Under the pieces are notes generated by a model. It saw nothing but the letters and a program-made list of their open reading frames with translations, made no database searches and was not told the origin of the DNA. The position numbers and the translations under genes are program-made. This document shows positions 1 to 9,753 of a stretch of 64,000 nt of DNA, piece by piece (position 1 is the stretch's first letter; the number at the start of each line of letters is the position of its first letter). Source of the stretch: Piper betle (taxonomy: Eukaryota; Streptophyta; Magnoliopsida; Piperales; Piperaceae); the NCBI GenBank assembly GCA_033002965.1, contig JAURVB010012337.1, forward strand, positions 18,678 to 82,677. The letters run 5' to 3'.

Positions 1-377
1 AGTATTGTTAGTAGGATTGTAGTGTTGTTAGTAGGGGTAATTGAGTAGGGGTGTTTGGGTAATTTCACTAGGAAGGGTGCCTACAAAAGGGGGCTGTAAC
101 AGAATTCTGTAACAACTTTTGTTTTGAAATCAAATTCACCCTTTTGGAGATTGCTCCACCCTCCAAGGTTTCTTGGAACCCAAGGAACCAGGATCGCCAT
201 CTGGTTCTTCCCCTTTGGTTGCAGCATTTGCAGCCCTTCTTCCACCATTGTTGCTGTTGATCTTCATCCCCCTTCATCCAGGAAGTTCGTCACTCAAGAT
301 GGCACCAGCAAAGCAGAGTTCCAGGCAAGCCAAGGGCAAGGAATTGGTTGTGGAGCTTGGAGAAGAAACCCCTTCCA
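1..377 (+). repeat. 5' LTR of gypsy copy 1 (cut by window edge)
   Basis: It matches the LTRs at 34797-35175 and 29652-30035 in reverse orientation. The first base of the window falls roughly ten bases inside the LTR start. The 3' end is at 377, three bases before the primer binding site. A TATA-like CTACAAAAGG lies near 82-91. The gag ATG (299-301) lies inside the LTR. Confidence 0.8.
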
Positions 378-1990
378 GATTGGTATCAGAGCAGGTCGAG
401 GGAGGTACGTCTTCTTCACCCCATCTTGATGAATTATCCCAGATTAGGAGGGTTCAAGATCAATTGATTGCTGCCATTACCAATATGTCATCAAAGTTTG
501 ATTTATTACTGCAATCAAGAAGTGATGGTTTGGGAAATAGAGAAGGTATTGGGACAATTCAGGGAGGGTTCCTGCAATGGGGATGGAGAGGGATGATCCA
601 TTGCTGGAAACCCATGTTGGACGTCCCCAAGAGGTGTTGTTGACGTCAGTAGAGAGGGGGCGACACCATGATGGGCTGTTGCAGGGTATGCCTGAACGTC
701 ATCCAGGAGCACACCCAATTTCAGCAGGGATGGGGCGTCTTTGTGAGGATGTGTTGCATGGTAGGCGACCTGGTGATGATGAGTTGCAGGGTAGGCGGCC
801 TGGTGATGAAGTGTTGCAGGGTTTGCACCGCCAAGAACAGCTGGAAGAGACGCTGCTGCAAGGAGGAATTAAGCAATTCGGGATGAGCAGGAGAGGAAGA
901 GCACCTGCTCGACAAAATTACCATGAAGTCGCTGCCCAAAATTGCAGGGATGTTGCTGCCTATGATGACCCAAATGAGGATTTTCTGAAAGGTTCCAAGA
1001 TCAGTTTCCCAAAGTTTGATGGAACCAAGGACCCAATTTCATGGTTTAGCAGGGCAGAAAAATTTTTCAAGCTGCATCACGTCCAAGAAAGATTGCAAGT
1101 AGAGTTGGCGAGCTTTCATTTGGAGGACGATGCACAAATTTGGTTCGATATGCTGCAAGAACATCATGGGATTCCTAGTTGGCCTGAGTTGAAGGTAGCC
1201 ATGAATCTTCAGTTCGGTCCCTCGGAGTATGAGGATTTTTATGGGGACCTTACTCGGTTAAAACAGGACGCATCAGTTCAAGAGTATACCGTTCAATTTA
1301 ACCGGTTGGCCACTAGAGCTGGAAGCATGACTGAAAGGCAGAGGATCAGCAGCTATACTTGTGGTCTCAAGCCTCAATTGAGAATGGAGGTGAAAGCTCG
1401 GAAACCGGACACCTTATTGGATGCTCAAGGGCTGGCTAGACATTTGGAGAATCATGTGAATCAGAAATCAGCAACATTTGGGAGAGCAATGAACAGGGGA
1501 TATCAACATGTAGCTGGACCGTCTAACAAGGGAGGTAGTTTTGGGTCGGTCAAGGGTGATGTTGGGGTAGCAGCAGAACAGCAACTCAAGGAGATTCCTC
1601 ATGGACGGAAATTCAGCATTAAGCAATTGCAAGAGAGAAAGGAGGCTGGATTGTGTTTCAGGTGTGATGAGAAATTTGTACCTGGACACAAGTGTAAAAG
1701 GTTATTCGTCATTGAAGTGGTGAGGGAGGGGGAACTGTCGGAGGAGGACGATAGTGACCCGGAAGACGACTCCCTTACTCCAGCCATATCCTTGAATGCT
1801 TTGATAGGAATCATTACTTCAAATACCATGAGGGTATCTCGAAAGAGTAGGTGGACACCAAGTGACAATCATGGTTGATTCGGGTAGCTCCCATAATTTT
1901 GTGAATGCAAAGCTGGTTCAGAAATTGAATTTGCCAAAGGAAACCAGCAATGGACCCAAAGTTTAGATTTCCAATGGTGACCGAATGTGT
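299..1990 (+). pseudogene. gag plus start of protease, frameshifted
   Basis: This is Gag of a Ty3/gypsy element: capsid-type core (about 960-1460) followed by a zinc knuckle of form C-x2-C-x7-H-x-C at about 1650-1695. The reading frame starts at ATG 299 in the LTR. A one-base deletion near 561-565 moves it to the frame that is open from 577 to 1878. A one-base insertion near 1834-1840 then knocks it out just before the protease Asp-Ser-Gly motif at about 1873. The comparison is with the second copy, which has neither lesion. It is truncated at about 2001. Non-functional as it stands. Confidence 0.85.
381..393 (+). promoter_or_regulatory. Retrotransposon primer binding site (tRNA-iMet type)
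   Basis: TGGTATCAGAGCA begins three bases after the LTR end and matches the standard plant initiator-methionine tRNA primer site. It is read through in the gag frame as part of a Leu-Val-Ser-Glu-Gln stretch, as in the second copy. Confidence 0.85.
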
Positions 1991-1996
1991 TGTGGG

Positions 1997-2040
1997 GGAA
2001 GGTTGGATAAAGAGAAAATTTTCACTCTTGGGTTCTTATA
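1997..2040 (+). pseudogene. CNGC exon fragment
   Basis: About 40 bases match the start of the channel exon at 6860-6903 (Gly-Trp-Ile-Lys-Arg then Ser-Leu-Leu-Gly-Ser-Tyr). It abuts the broken gypsy copy on the left, with a few bases of shared sequence at the joint, and an inverted EF-hand fragment on the right. Confidence 0.65.
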
Positions 2041-2141
2041 TGCCGCATCGACGCCGCCATTGCCATCGGAGTCAAACTTGTCCGAGAACAGTGCATTGCT
2101 GTACACGTCCCCCACCTCCTCCCCACCCGCGTCCAAGCCGT
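2041..2141 (-). pseudogene. EF-hand gene fragment
   Basis: On the minus strand this reads as the part of the EF-hand protein gene at about 10890-10985, including Ala-Leu-Phe-Ser-Asp and the degenerate second loop (Asp-x-Asp-Gly-Asn-Gly-Gly-Val-Asp). It differs by several substitutions from the 10.7-kb gene, so it is an older or independent copy. No start, first EF loop or stop is present. Confidence 0.75.
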
Positions 2142-2147
2142 AGAATG

Positions 2148-2230
2148 GAGATCTTCCTTTACTACATCTATCTTAGCCATAGTATGGAGATCCAACACTA
2201 AATTGGCTTCGTTCTTCATCACACACAATT
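2148..2230 (-). pseudogene. WRC-gene exon fragment fused to the EF-hand fragment
   Basis: The minus strand carries the start of the second coding exon of the WRC gene family (Met-Ala-Lys-Ile-Asp-Val-Val-Lys-Glu-Asp, compare 41376 onward). It runs directly into the EF-hand fragment. The frame stays open across the joint from 2228 down to 2022, giving a short chimeric frame of three captured host pieces. No evidence of expression can be seen. Confidence 0.6.
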
Positions 2231-2239
2231 AGTTCAAAA

Positions 2240-3185
2240 CCCACAAACCCAATTAGTTCAAAACCAAGATTAAAAAATCATGTACAACTCTACATTTATA
2301 CAACATTATGATAAAAATTCAGACAAGAAGAAGAAGCAACCTCATGTAACCAAGAGTTCCAAAAACAGGAGAAGAAGAAACGATCATCACCGCCTTAAAC
2401 TCGATTGTTGCTTCATGGGAGGAGGAAAAGAAGGTAACCGCAACACAGCTTGCTCGGTCTCAACTGGGTCCGATCGCCATATCTAAAATCCATTCAATTC
2501 CATCCATAAGTTCAAAGTTATCAAAATCATCATCTAAAATATGCTACGAGGTGATAAAAATGGTACCGGGTCTTCAAGAAAGGGGTTGTGGATTGCAGGT
2601 AATATTATGTGGAAGCTAATATTGTGTGGTTTAAAGTATATGCAGTTGTTAACAATCAAATTTATATCTTTCACATAGCCCGCACATTACAAATTAGGTT
2701 CTCATATACCACACATTATCATTTACCACCGGAAGGAGCGACAATTGATCCAAGCTTATTTTTTCCATATTGATCTAGGGTTTTTGCACTAGAAACGGTT
2801 CTGAAGATCTAAGTCCCTAAGAATCTGGCTTAATTAAGATGAATAAAGGTTGTGCAATAAGATCATATATGGAACAAGGTTATCTAATGGAGATGTCTCT
2901 GATCTATTTTGTGGATCGTCTTCACCTTTCTTGTACTGTGTGTAATAATGTTACTGTTTTGGGATGATAGTTATTTAGTTTAATGCTAAATGCAAATGTT
3001 GTGAAGAAGTTCCATGAATATCCTTGTTTTTGGCTGGTTACCTCAAAGGAGGGGTAATATCCCATATAATTTCTTCAAATTGATCTTATTCAGTGAGGGA
3101 CTAGTAATATCTGTTTATGTTATGCATTTTGCAGGTGATGCAAATAGGGTAAGTGAAGATACATGTAAAGATTATATGAATGAAA
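2240..3185 (+). repeat. Left outer arm of the 2.2-8.8 kb inverted repeat
   Basis: The reverse complement of this stretch is found at about 7905-8790 with small indels throughout. A third, partial copy in the same orientation as the right arm lies at 63215-63600. It contains splice-like segments (for example an acceptor ending TTTTGCAG near 3135) and a short coding-like run near 2420-2485. It may therefore derive from 5' exons and introns of a host gene that I cannot identify. Confidence 0.75.
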
Positions 3186-3425
3186 TATCCTCATCCCAAG
3201 ATGTTTAAGAAGTCACCAAAAATTAGCCATGTTGATGGACTTGGGTTTATCAAAGAGGAATTGAAGAAAGATAAGAACGCGAGTGAGAGTTGCATGGATA
3301 TGGCCAGGAAGGGGACTTGATATGCTTAAAACCCATGCAAATTGTTCTGTAACCATTAACAATATACAAGTTTGTGTGGAGCTTCACAAGAGTAATATGT
3401 GGGAGCAGCTAGAAAAATATGATAT
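3186..3425 (+). other. Unrecognised coding-like segment
   Basis: Between the outer arm and the solo LTR lies sequence with exon-like composition. Different frames are open over adjacent parts, for instance Val-Asp-Gly-Leu-Gly-Phe-Ile-Lys-Glu-Glu at about 3231 and Met-Trp-Glu-Gln-Leu-Glu-Lys-Tyr just before the LTR. I do not recognise the protein. It is absent from the right arm of the inverted repeat. A frameshifted exon remnant is the simplest reading. Confidence 0.3.
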
Positions 3426-4802
3426 TGTAAAACCCATGATTTGAATTAGGGTTTTATAATCTGAACCGGTCGGTTCAACCATTATTTTCAGTGGGGTTAA
3501 GTTTTAATTTTCGGTTTGACCATTCATTTTCTTAGACGACCATTTGTTTTTCTAAAACAACCATTCGTTTTCTTAGACAACCATTTATTTTTCTAAACGA
3601 CCATTCGTTTTTCTTTAACACTTATATATTTCACACTTCTTTCATTCAGTCTTCATCATCCTTCTCACCTAACCTCTTCTTCTTTTTCTTCTTCTCTTTT
3701 CCCTCACGATCCTTACTCAAGCAAGCCACCACCATTTGCCGTTACCACATGATTGACGATTAGGTACGGAGTAAGAGCTCACTGTTTAGGAGCTTAGACA
3801 CGTTCGGAGCTTCTACCAGGTCTGGTCCGTTTAGGACTCGCTTCTTGTTTTATGCTTTACTCTATTGTGTATTATTTTATTACTTGCAGGACGAGTTACG
3901 TGGTGTTTTATTGGATCCCACTTAACTTGGGTCATTTAATCGATCAATCTTCCGGATTAATAACCCTCGAGGATGAGATCCCTCGAGTATATTTTTGAAA
4001 ACAAGATCCACCACAAATTGCCTTCGGGCCTATTTATGAATCCCTACCTAGACCTATATATATGTAGTTTTTGCGTATTTTTTTATAGCCACACGAGCGT
4101 GCATGTGCCAGTTGATGCCGACAACCATATGTGCCAGTTGATGCCGACAACCATATGTGCCAGTTGATGCCGACAACCATATATACCAGTAGTAAGTCAA
4201 AAATACCGACAACCATGTTACGTAAGTGTGTATGAATGAGAAAGTGAATGAAAAAGATGAAAAGAGAAGTCAGAGATTTCATGCAATGTTTTCTTTCATG
4301 TGAGAGTTTGCTCTCATATCCAGTTTTATATTAGTTATACTTTTGGACTAGTAATACTTATTATTGACGTATTTTTTATAATATATATAGGTGATGATCA
4401 GGAGTAAGATGAGCCAGGCAGGATAGAGGAGCAGTAATGTCTCTTGCACACAAGCACATGCGCAGATTGAATTATTATGACTATTTTAATTGTGTCGTTA
4501 TGTAATTATGAACAATGAAAATATTATGATTTGAAATAATGATAGTTGAATGATGACTAAGTGGGTCGAGACCCTAATGTCGAGAATGTTTTGTTAAGAT
4601 CAAATTAAATGTTTTTACGTCCATATAATAGCATGTTGGGTTTATTTATTTATTTATATTCATCCATGCATAGCTATAGACATCTTCCATTTCGAGACAT
4701 CGAGAGTAGATCCATAGGATAGGGTTCGGGTTAGCCGACCTAACCTGGACAAGTGACATTCCGGTTCGGTTCTCGAGCATGAACCGGATTTGGGGTGTTA
4801 CC
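3426..4802 (+). mobile_element. Solo LTR with GATAT target duplication
   Basis: A 1377-bp block starts TGTAAAACCC and ends GGGTGTTACC, near-inverted termini. It is flanked on both sides by GATAT (3421-3425 and 4803-4807). No internal retroviral-type genes are present, so this is a solo LTR left by recombination. The last base is C where CA would be expected. Within it, a 26-bp unit containing CCAGTTGATGCCGACAAC is repeated three times at about 4100-4180. Confidence 0.8.
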
Positions 4803-4827
4803 GATATGCATGTAAATTAATGCATGG

Positions 4828-4828
<1 letters not shown>

Positions 4829-4880
<52 letters not shown>
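4829..4880. repeat. (AT)n microsatellite
   Basis: About 25 TA/AT units lie just right of the solo LTR. Confidence 0.9.
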
Positions 4881-5014
4881 CTAATTAATTAGAATGAAAA
4901 ATCCGAAACCCATGTAAAATTTGATCCATGAGCACAAAATAATCGAAGAATTAAAGCTTATTGTGCTTGTAGGTACACCTGCTATTTCTTAGTTAGATGA
5001 ACTTGAAGCAATGC

Positions 5015-5700
5015 AGGAGAATAGCGTTAATGGCTGTTGTCTTGATCAGGTTAGGCGGGGAATAAAGAGCCTGCAGAGTACTGGCCCGCATATTCTCATG
5101 CAAGAACAGTTCTTTTCATACTCCATCGTGTGCATGGTTTGGTTAATATAGTGTAACTGTCTGGCAATAATTCAGCAGTGATTAGACATAATATTTGTTC
5201 TACATCAAAATTTCAATGGCAAATGATTTTTATGAGTACTGCATTAGGTCAAGCTTGCATGCACATTCAAATGATATATATGTATGATAAATAGTATATA
5301 CATTAACACATTATATGTAATGTAATATCCTGATATATGAAAACAATATTCAATTTCTAGTTTCTAAAAATAGATTTATAATGCTTTTCATTGCGGCTCC
5401 AGGTATTATAAAGTTTGTGTCATTAAGTATTACTATAATTTTATCCCTCCAGTTAGGAAAGTCCTAATTATTAGTTAAGTATTATACAATATTTTTTAAA
5501 TATTTTTCTTTGAAATATATTAATTAATTGTAATGTATATTGAAAAATCTAATTCAAAGGTGACTAGCTTTAGTAAATTTTATTTTTTTCATGGGCGCAT
5601 AAAAAATAGTAAAGATTTTAATTAAATTATATGTTATAAATAATTACTGAAAATAAGTAAGGATCTTAAACTAAGTTAAAATATATTATTTGAGGCAGAT
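5015..5700 (+). repeat. Left inner arm of the 2.2-8.8 kb inverted repeat
   Basis: Its reverse complement is at about 7130-7885. Landmarks present in both are an ATTGCGGCTCCA-type motif, a GCATGCAAGCTTGACC-type motif and an AATTAATTA-rich tract. The left arm is interrupted relative to the right by 3186-5014 (coding-like segment, solo LTR and flanks). Confidence 0.75.
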
Positions 5701-6780
5701 TACATGTAATCCTCTTTCAATAACTATAAATAAATAAAAATTCTAATTGAAACTATAATATTATAAATAAAACTAAAGTACACTATTGAATATTATGCAA
5801 TGTTCAATCATTCTTAGTTGGAATATATTAATTAATTGCAGTATATATTGAAAAATTAAATTTAAAAAATAATATTAAACACTATACATATTATTAATTA
5901 TAAATCAATTACTATAATATTATCATTATTATTATTATTATTTTGAATAATGTTAATAATTGTAGTGTACATATTAGTGTACATTATTTATCTAGATTTG
6001 GTAAAAACAATTTATCATTGGCACGCAAAAAATAATAAAATTTTTTTATTAATGTATCATGTGTTTATAAATAATTATTAAAAATAATTAAGTATCTTAA
6101 TTAGACCAAGTTAAGATATATATCTAACTCAAGTCAAATTACATTTAATCCTCCTATAAATAACTAAAAATAAATAAAAATTCTAAATTAAAAGTAAAAC
6201 ATCAAATTATCAATATAAATTAAAATTATTTGTATGTTTAAAAAAGATATTCATAAAACGCGTGCATCACACGATTCCGACTAGTAATCATGTACACAAC
6301 TTGTTACTTAACGTAGTTTTTACAAGAAATAAGTAAACCATTGTAAGAAGAAAAGGCATATTGAAGTGCTGCACGTTCCAAATCGCATTCATAAACAGTT
6401 TGCACACAGCCGAAGCATTAAAACCAAATGTACCATATTAAAACAAATGTACCGAAGCATTAAAACAAATGCAATCACTTGATCACATTGTACAAAGAAT
6501 TTTTTGTAGCAAAGTCATGATGTGTGTGACTTCGATGAAAATCTTCAAATTTTGTTGTTTTTGTTGACATGACATGAAATACTAGTTTGTTGGTAACTAT
6601 TTATTATTATAAATACTTAGATGTACCATAAAGATAGAAAACTTTGTAGGCCTTATAAAGAATGATAAAACTCAAAGAAGTACCCGAGTAATTTATTTAT
6701 GCATCTCAAATCAACTGACTTCTCCACTGCTTACATCAATTAATAGCGAGGCCATGCACAAGATTTCATCCCCCAGAGTG
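5345..6780 (+). repeat. AT-rich repeat X, copy 1
   Basis: An inverted copy occurs at 13190-14213, with roughly 6040-6530 mostly missing there. No coding capacity is seen. In both places one edge of X touches CNGC exons, so it may be intronic or flanking sequence of a CNGC gene rather than a free transposon. Confidence 0.65.
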
Positions 6781-6830
6781 CTTGAAGGCTGAAACTATTA
6801 CTTTTGCTTACCTTTTGTTGTGTTTGCAGT

Positions 6831-7013
6831 TCAATAGTGCACTTTACGGTGGTGCAAAAGGTTGGATAAAGAGAGAAATTTCACTCTTGGGTTCTTATAT
6901 TCCTGGAATAATGAATCCCCACGCTAAGGCTGTACAACGGTGGAATAAGTTCTTTGTTATTTCCTTCTTGGTAGCAATATTTATTGACCCATTATTCTTC
7001 TTCTTATTATACT
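6831..7013 (+). pseudogene. CNGC19/20-like channel exon (N-terminal region, S1)
   Basis: Cyclic-nucleotide-gated cation channels form tetrameric plasma- or vacuolar-membrane Ca2+ channels. After an acceptor TTTGCAG (ends 6830) the sequence reads Phe-Asn-Ser-Ala-Leu-Tyr-Gly-Gly-Ala-Lys-Gly-Trp. It continues through Pro-Gly-Ile-Met-Asn-Pro-His-Ala-Lys and Gln-Arg-Trp-Asn-Lys-Phe-Phe into a hydrophobic S1 helix, Phe-Leu-Val-Ala-Ile-Phe-Ile-Asp-Pro-Leu. This is characteristic of the plant group IVa channels (CNGC19/20). The frame runs to a stop at 7042 without the usual next exon. Other exons of the same gene type are at 14214-15297 (-) and 17466-18129 (+), so no intact gene can be assembled here. 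Confidence 0.8.
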
Positions 7014-7129
7014 CTGAGGGAGAAACTACCCAATGCACATGATTTAAGCATTAGCATTCATTCTCTAATGAAACTATCAAATAAAGCAAAAAAGGTTCTA
7101 CTAAATACGGTGTATAATGAAACATATAA

Positions 7130-7885
7130 TTTGCCTCGAATAAGACATTTTATCTTAGTTTAAGATCCTTTCTTATTTTCAGTAATTATTTATAAACATA
7201 TAATTTAATTAAAATGTTTACTATTTTTTATGTGCCCATGAAAAAAATGAAATTTACTAAAGCCAGTCACCTTTGAATTAGATTTTTCAACATACAATAC
7301 AATTAATTAATATATTTCTAATAAAAATATTTGAAAAATATTGTATAATACTTAACTAATATTTTTTGAATAGGAAAGGAAAAGATTGTAAAAATACTTG
7401 ATTCTTTGATAAAAAGTGTAAAATTTAAAGTAAATATTTAATTAGGACTTTCCTAACTGGAGGGATAAAATTATAATAATACTTAATGACACAAACTTTA
7501 TTATATGTGGAGCCGCAATGAAAAGCATTGTAAAACTATTTTTAGAAATTAGAAATTGAATGTTGTTTTCTCAGGATATCACATTACATATAATGTGTTA
7601 ATGTATATACTATTTATCATACATATATATCATTTGGATGTGCATGCAAGCTTGACCTAATGCAGTACTCATAAAAATCATTTGCCATTGAAAATTTGAT
7701 GTAGAACAAAGATTATGTTTAATCACTGCTGGATTATTGCCAAACAGTTACACTATATTAGCCAAACCATGCACCCGATGGAGTACGAAAACAACTGTTC
7801 TTGCATGAGAATATGCTGGTCAGTACTGTGCAGGCTCTTTATTCCCCCCTAGCCTGATCAAAACAACAGCCATTAACGCATATAC
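7130..7885 (-). repeat. Right inner arm of the 2.2-8.8 kb inverted repeat
   Basis: Reverse complement of about 5015-5700, uninterrupted. Bases 7010-7125 are also shared with 14655-14775, where they lie between CNGC exons, again pointing to CNGC intron sequence. Confidence 0.75.
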
Positions 7886-7904
7886 CAAATACATTGATTT
7901 AATC

Positions 7905-8850
7905 TTTACATGTATCTTCACTTACCCTACCTGCTTCACCTTCAAAATGCTCAACATAAACAGACATGACTAGGCCCTCACTGAATAAGATCTATTTGAA
8001 GAAATTACATGCGATATTATCCTCTCCTTTGAGGTAACCAGCCAACAACAGCAAGGATATTCATAAAACTGCTGCACACATTTGCAATAACTATCATGCC
8101 AAAACAGTAATATTCTTACACACGGTACAAGAAAGATGAAGACGATCAACAAAGTAGATCAGAGACATCTCCATCAGATGACCTTGCTCTATATATGATC
8201 TTATGACACAGCCTTTATTCATCTTAATTAAGCTAGAACTTAGATCTTCGAAACCGTTTCTAGTGCAAAAAACCTAGATCAATATGGAAAAAATAAGCCT
8301 GGATCAATTGTCACTCCTTCCAGTGGTAAATGATAATGAGTGGTATATCAGAACCTAATTTGTAATGTGCGGGCTATGTGAAAGATATATATTTGATTGT
8401 TAACAACTGCATACACTTTAAACCACATAATATTAACTTCCACATAATATTACCCGCCCTTTCTTGAAGACCAGGTACCATTTCCATCACCTCGTAGCAT
8501 ATTTTAGATGATGATTTTGATAACTTTGAACGCATGGATGGAATTTAATGGATTTCAGATACGGCGATCGGACCCAGTTGAGACCGAACAAGCTGTGTTG
8601 CGGTTACCTCCTTTTCCTCCGCCCATGAAGAAACAATTGAGTTTAAGGCGATGATGATCGTTTCTTCTTTCCCTGTTTTTGGAACTCTAGGTTACACAAG
8701 GTTGCTTCTTCATCTTGTCTGAATTTTTATCAGTGTTGTAGAAATCTAGAGTTGTACTTGATTTTTTAATCTTGGTTTTGAACTAATTGGGTTTGTGGAT
8801 TGCAGGTAATTGTTAATGTTTTGGAGTTAGGCGGAGGCGGTGGCGGAACT
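7905..8850 (-). repeat. Right outer arm of the 2.2-8.8 kb inverted repeat
   Basis: Reverse complement of 2240-3185. The part 8565-8850 is repeated in the same orientation at about 63230-63570. It ends in a G-rich GGCGGAGGCGGTGGCGG run. Confidence 0.75.
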
Positions 8851-8884
8851 AATAATTAATCGACACTTGTTCAACGTTTTGAAC

Positions 8885-9050
8885 TTTCATACATAAAGTG
8901 ATGTGGTTAGCGTCTTCATCAATGTTCATATTGTGATGCGATTTAGAAGTTTTTCATTTTTGATAGCTAGGGGAACAGACTTTATGTTTTCATTTTTGAT
9001 ATCTAGGGGAACAGACTTCCTGGAATGTGAGAATATGCTTGGTGAACCGA
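8885..9050. repeat. Module repeated next to the third WRC copy
   Basis: Contains two adjacent copies of a unit holding CTAGGGGAACAGACTT. The whole module recurs inverted at about 63735-63870, where it joins a WRC first exon. Bases 9051-9460 to its right hold nothing I can support. Confidence 0.6.
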
Positions 9051-9464
9051 CTTGTATTGGTGAATCATTTTTTTTCTGGTTTTTTGTGTTGGCCTTTACC
9101 CACCGTTTCAGAATTCAGATATTTCCTCACCTTAAAATTGAGGTTTGAGAAAAAGAAGTGATGTTTGGCTAGATTGGTCTCAACTCTTTAATTGTCCCAA
9201 AAATAGCTTTTTGGTTGAATACTGAAGGAAAAAAATAAAGAGAGGAACCTTAAGCTTAAGCTAGGGCTGTTCAACTTACAACTTAGATGAACACTCGAAC
9301 CCAAAAGCTGGATTTAGATTGGAAGTTTGAGTAGATGTTAAATGAGCTGGCCATAAGTACGTTCATGACTCACTCAACTTAGCTGGACCGGAAATTTGAT
9401 ATTTTATATAAAGAAATGAGCTAAACTGGAGATCGGTTGGACTAGATTAGATAGATGGAGTGGA

Positions 9465-9680
9465 ACCCTAGCTTTAGTGAAGATGCTACTTACCGTACCA
9501 CCTTAACGTGTCTCTTCGCCAACTCCAAGGCCCCCTTACCCAGCAACAATGTTAGCGCCGGACTACCATCTCTTTTGCCATTGCGTGCAACCAACGCCCA
9601 ACCAAAATCCTCAGCATCTTCCAGCGCCAACCGCCAACCAACCAACACACCCACCAGCATCAAATCTTCAACCTTCTTCC
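9465..9680 (-). other. Unrecognised minus-strand open stretch
   Basis: The minus strand is open for about 63 codons (stop near 9487) with coding-like composition (Leu-Ala-Leu-Glu-Asp-Ala-Glu-Asp-Phe-Gly, then Leu-Leu-Leu-Gly-Lys-Gly-Ala-Leu-Glu-Leu). I cannot match it to a family. It lies immediately upstream of the EF-hand gene on the opposite strand. It could be a captured exon or a chance frame in the gene's leader. Confidence 0.2.
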
Positions 9681-9683
9681 CCT

Positions 9684-9713
9684 ACATATATATATATGTA
9701 TATGTATATATAG
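9684..9713 (+). promoter_or_regulatory. TATA-rich core promoter of the EF-hand gene
   Basis: A TATATATATATG-type run ends about 40 bases before the EF-hand ATG at 9754, followed by a C/A-rich leader. Position and sequence suit a TATA box with a short 5' UTR, though a TA microsatellite is the alternative. Confidence 0.45.
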
Positions 9714-9753
9714 ATACCCATCAACCATAACCCGCACCCAGCATTTCCCAACC

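Larger units (their letters stand above)
1..2001 (+). mobile_element. Truncated Ty3/gypsy retrotransposon, copy 1
   Basis: The window opens a few bases inside an LTR (1-377). It continues through a tRNA-iMet-type primer site and gag into the start of protease, then stops at about 2001. From there the sequence becomes a cyclic-nucleotide-gated-channel exon. The whole stretch is closely similar, in opposite orientation, to the 5' third of the fuller element at 29652-35175, which places the break inside the protease/spacer region. Reverse transcriptase, integrase and the 3' LTR are absent. The 3' break carries no target duplication, so deletion or recombination is more likely than a clean insertion end. 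Confidence 0.9.

Noticed and set aside
5700..7130. Regularly spaced repeats as a possible CRISPR array
   Set aside because: AT-rich inverted repeat in a eukaryotic genome; no conserved repeat-spacer pattern.
9455..9730. 91-codon plus-strand frame upstream of the EF-hand gene
   Set aside because: Runs into the TATA repeat and overlaps a better minus-strand frame; most likely leader or promoter sequence.
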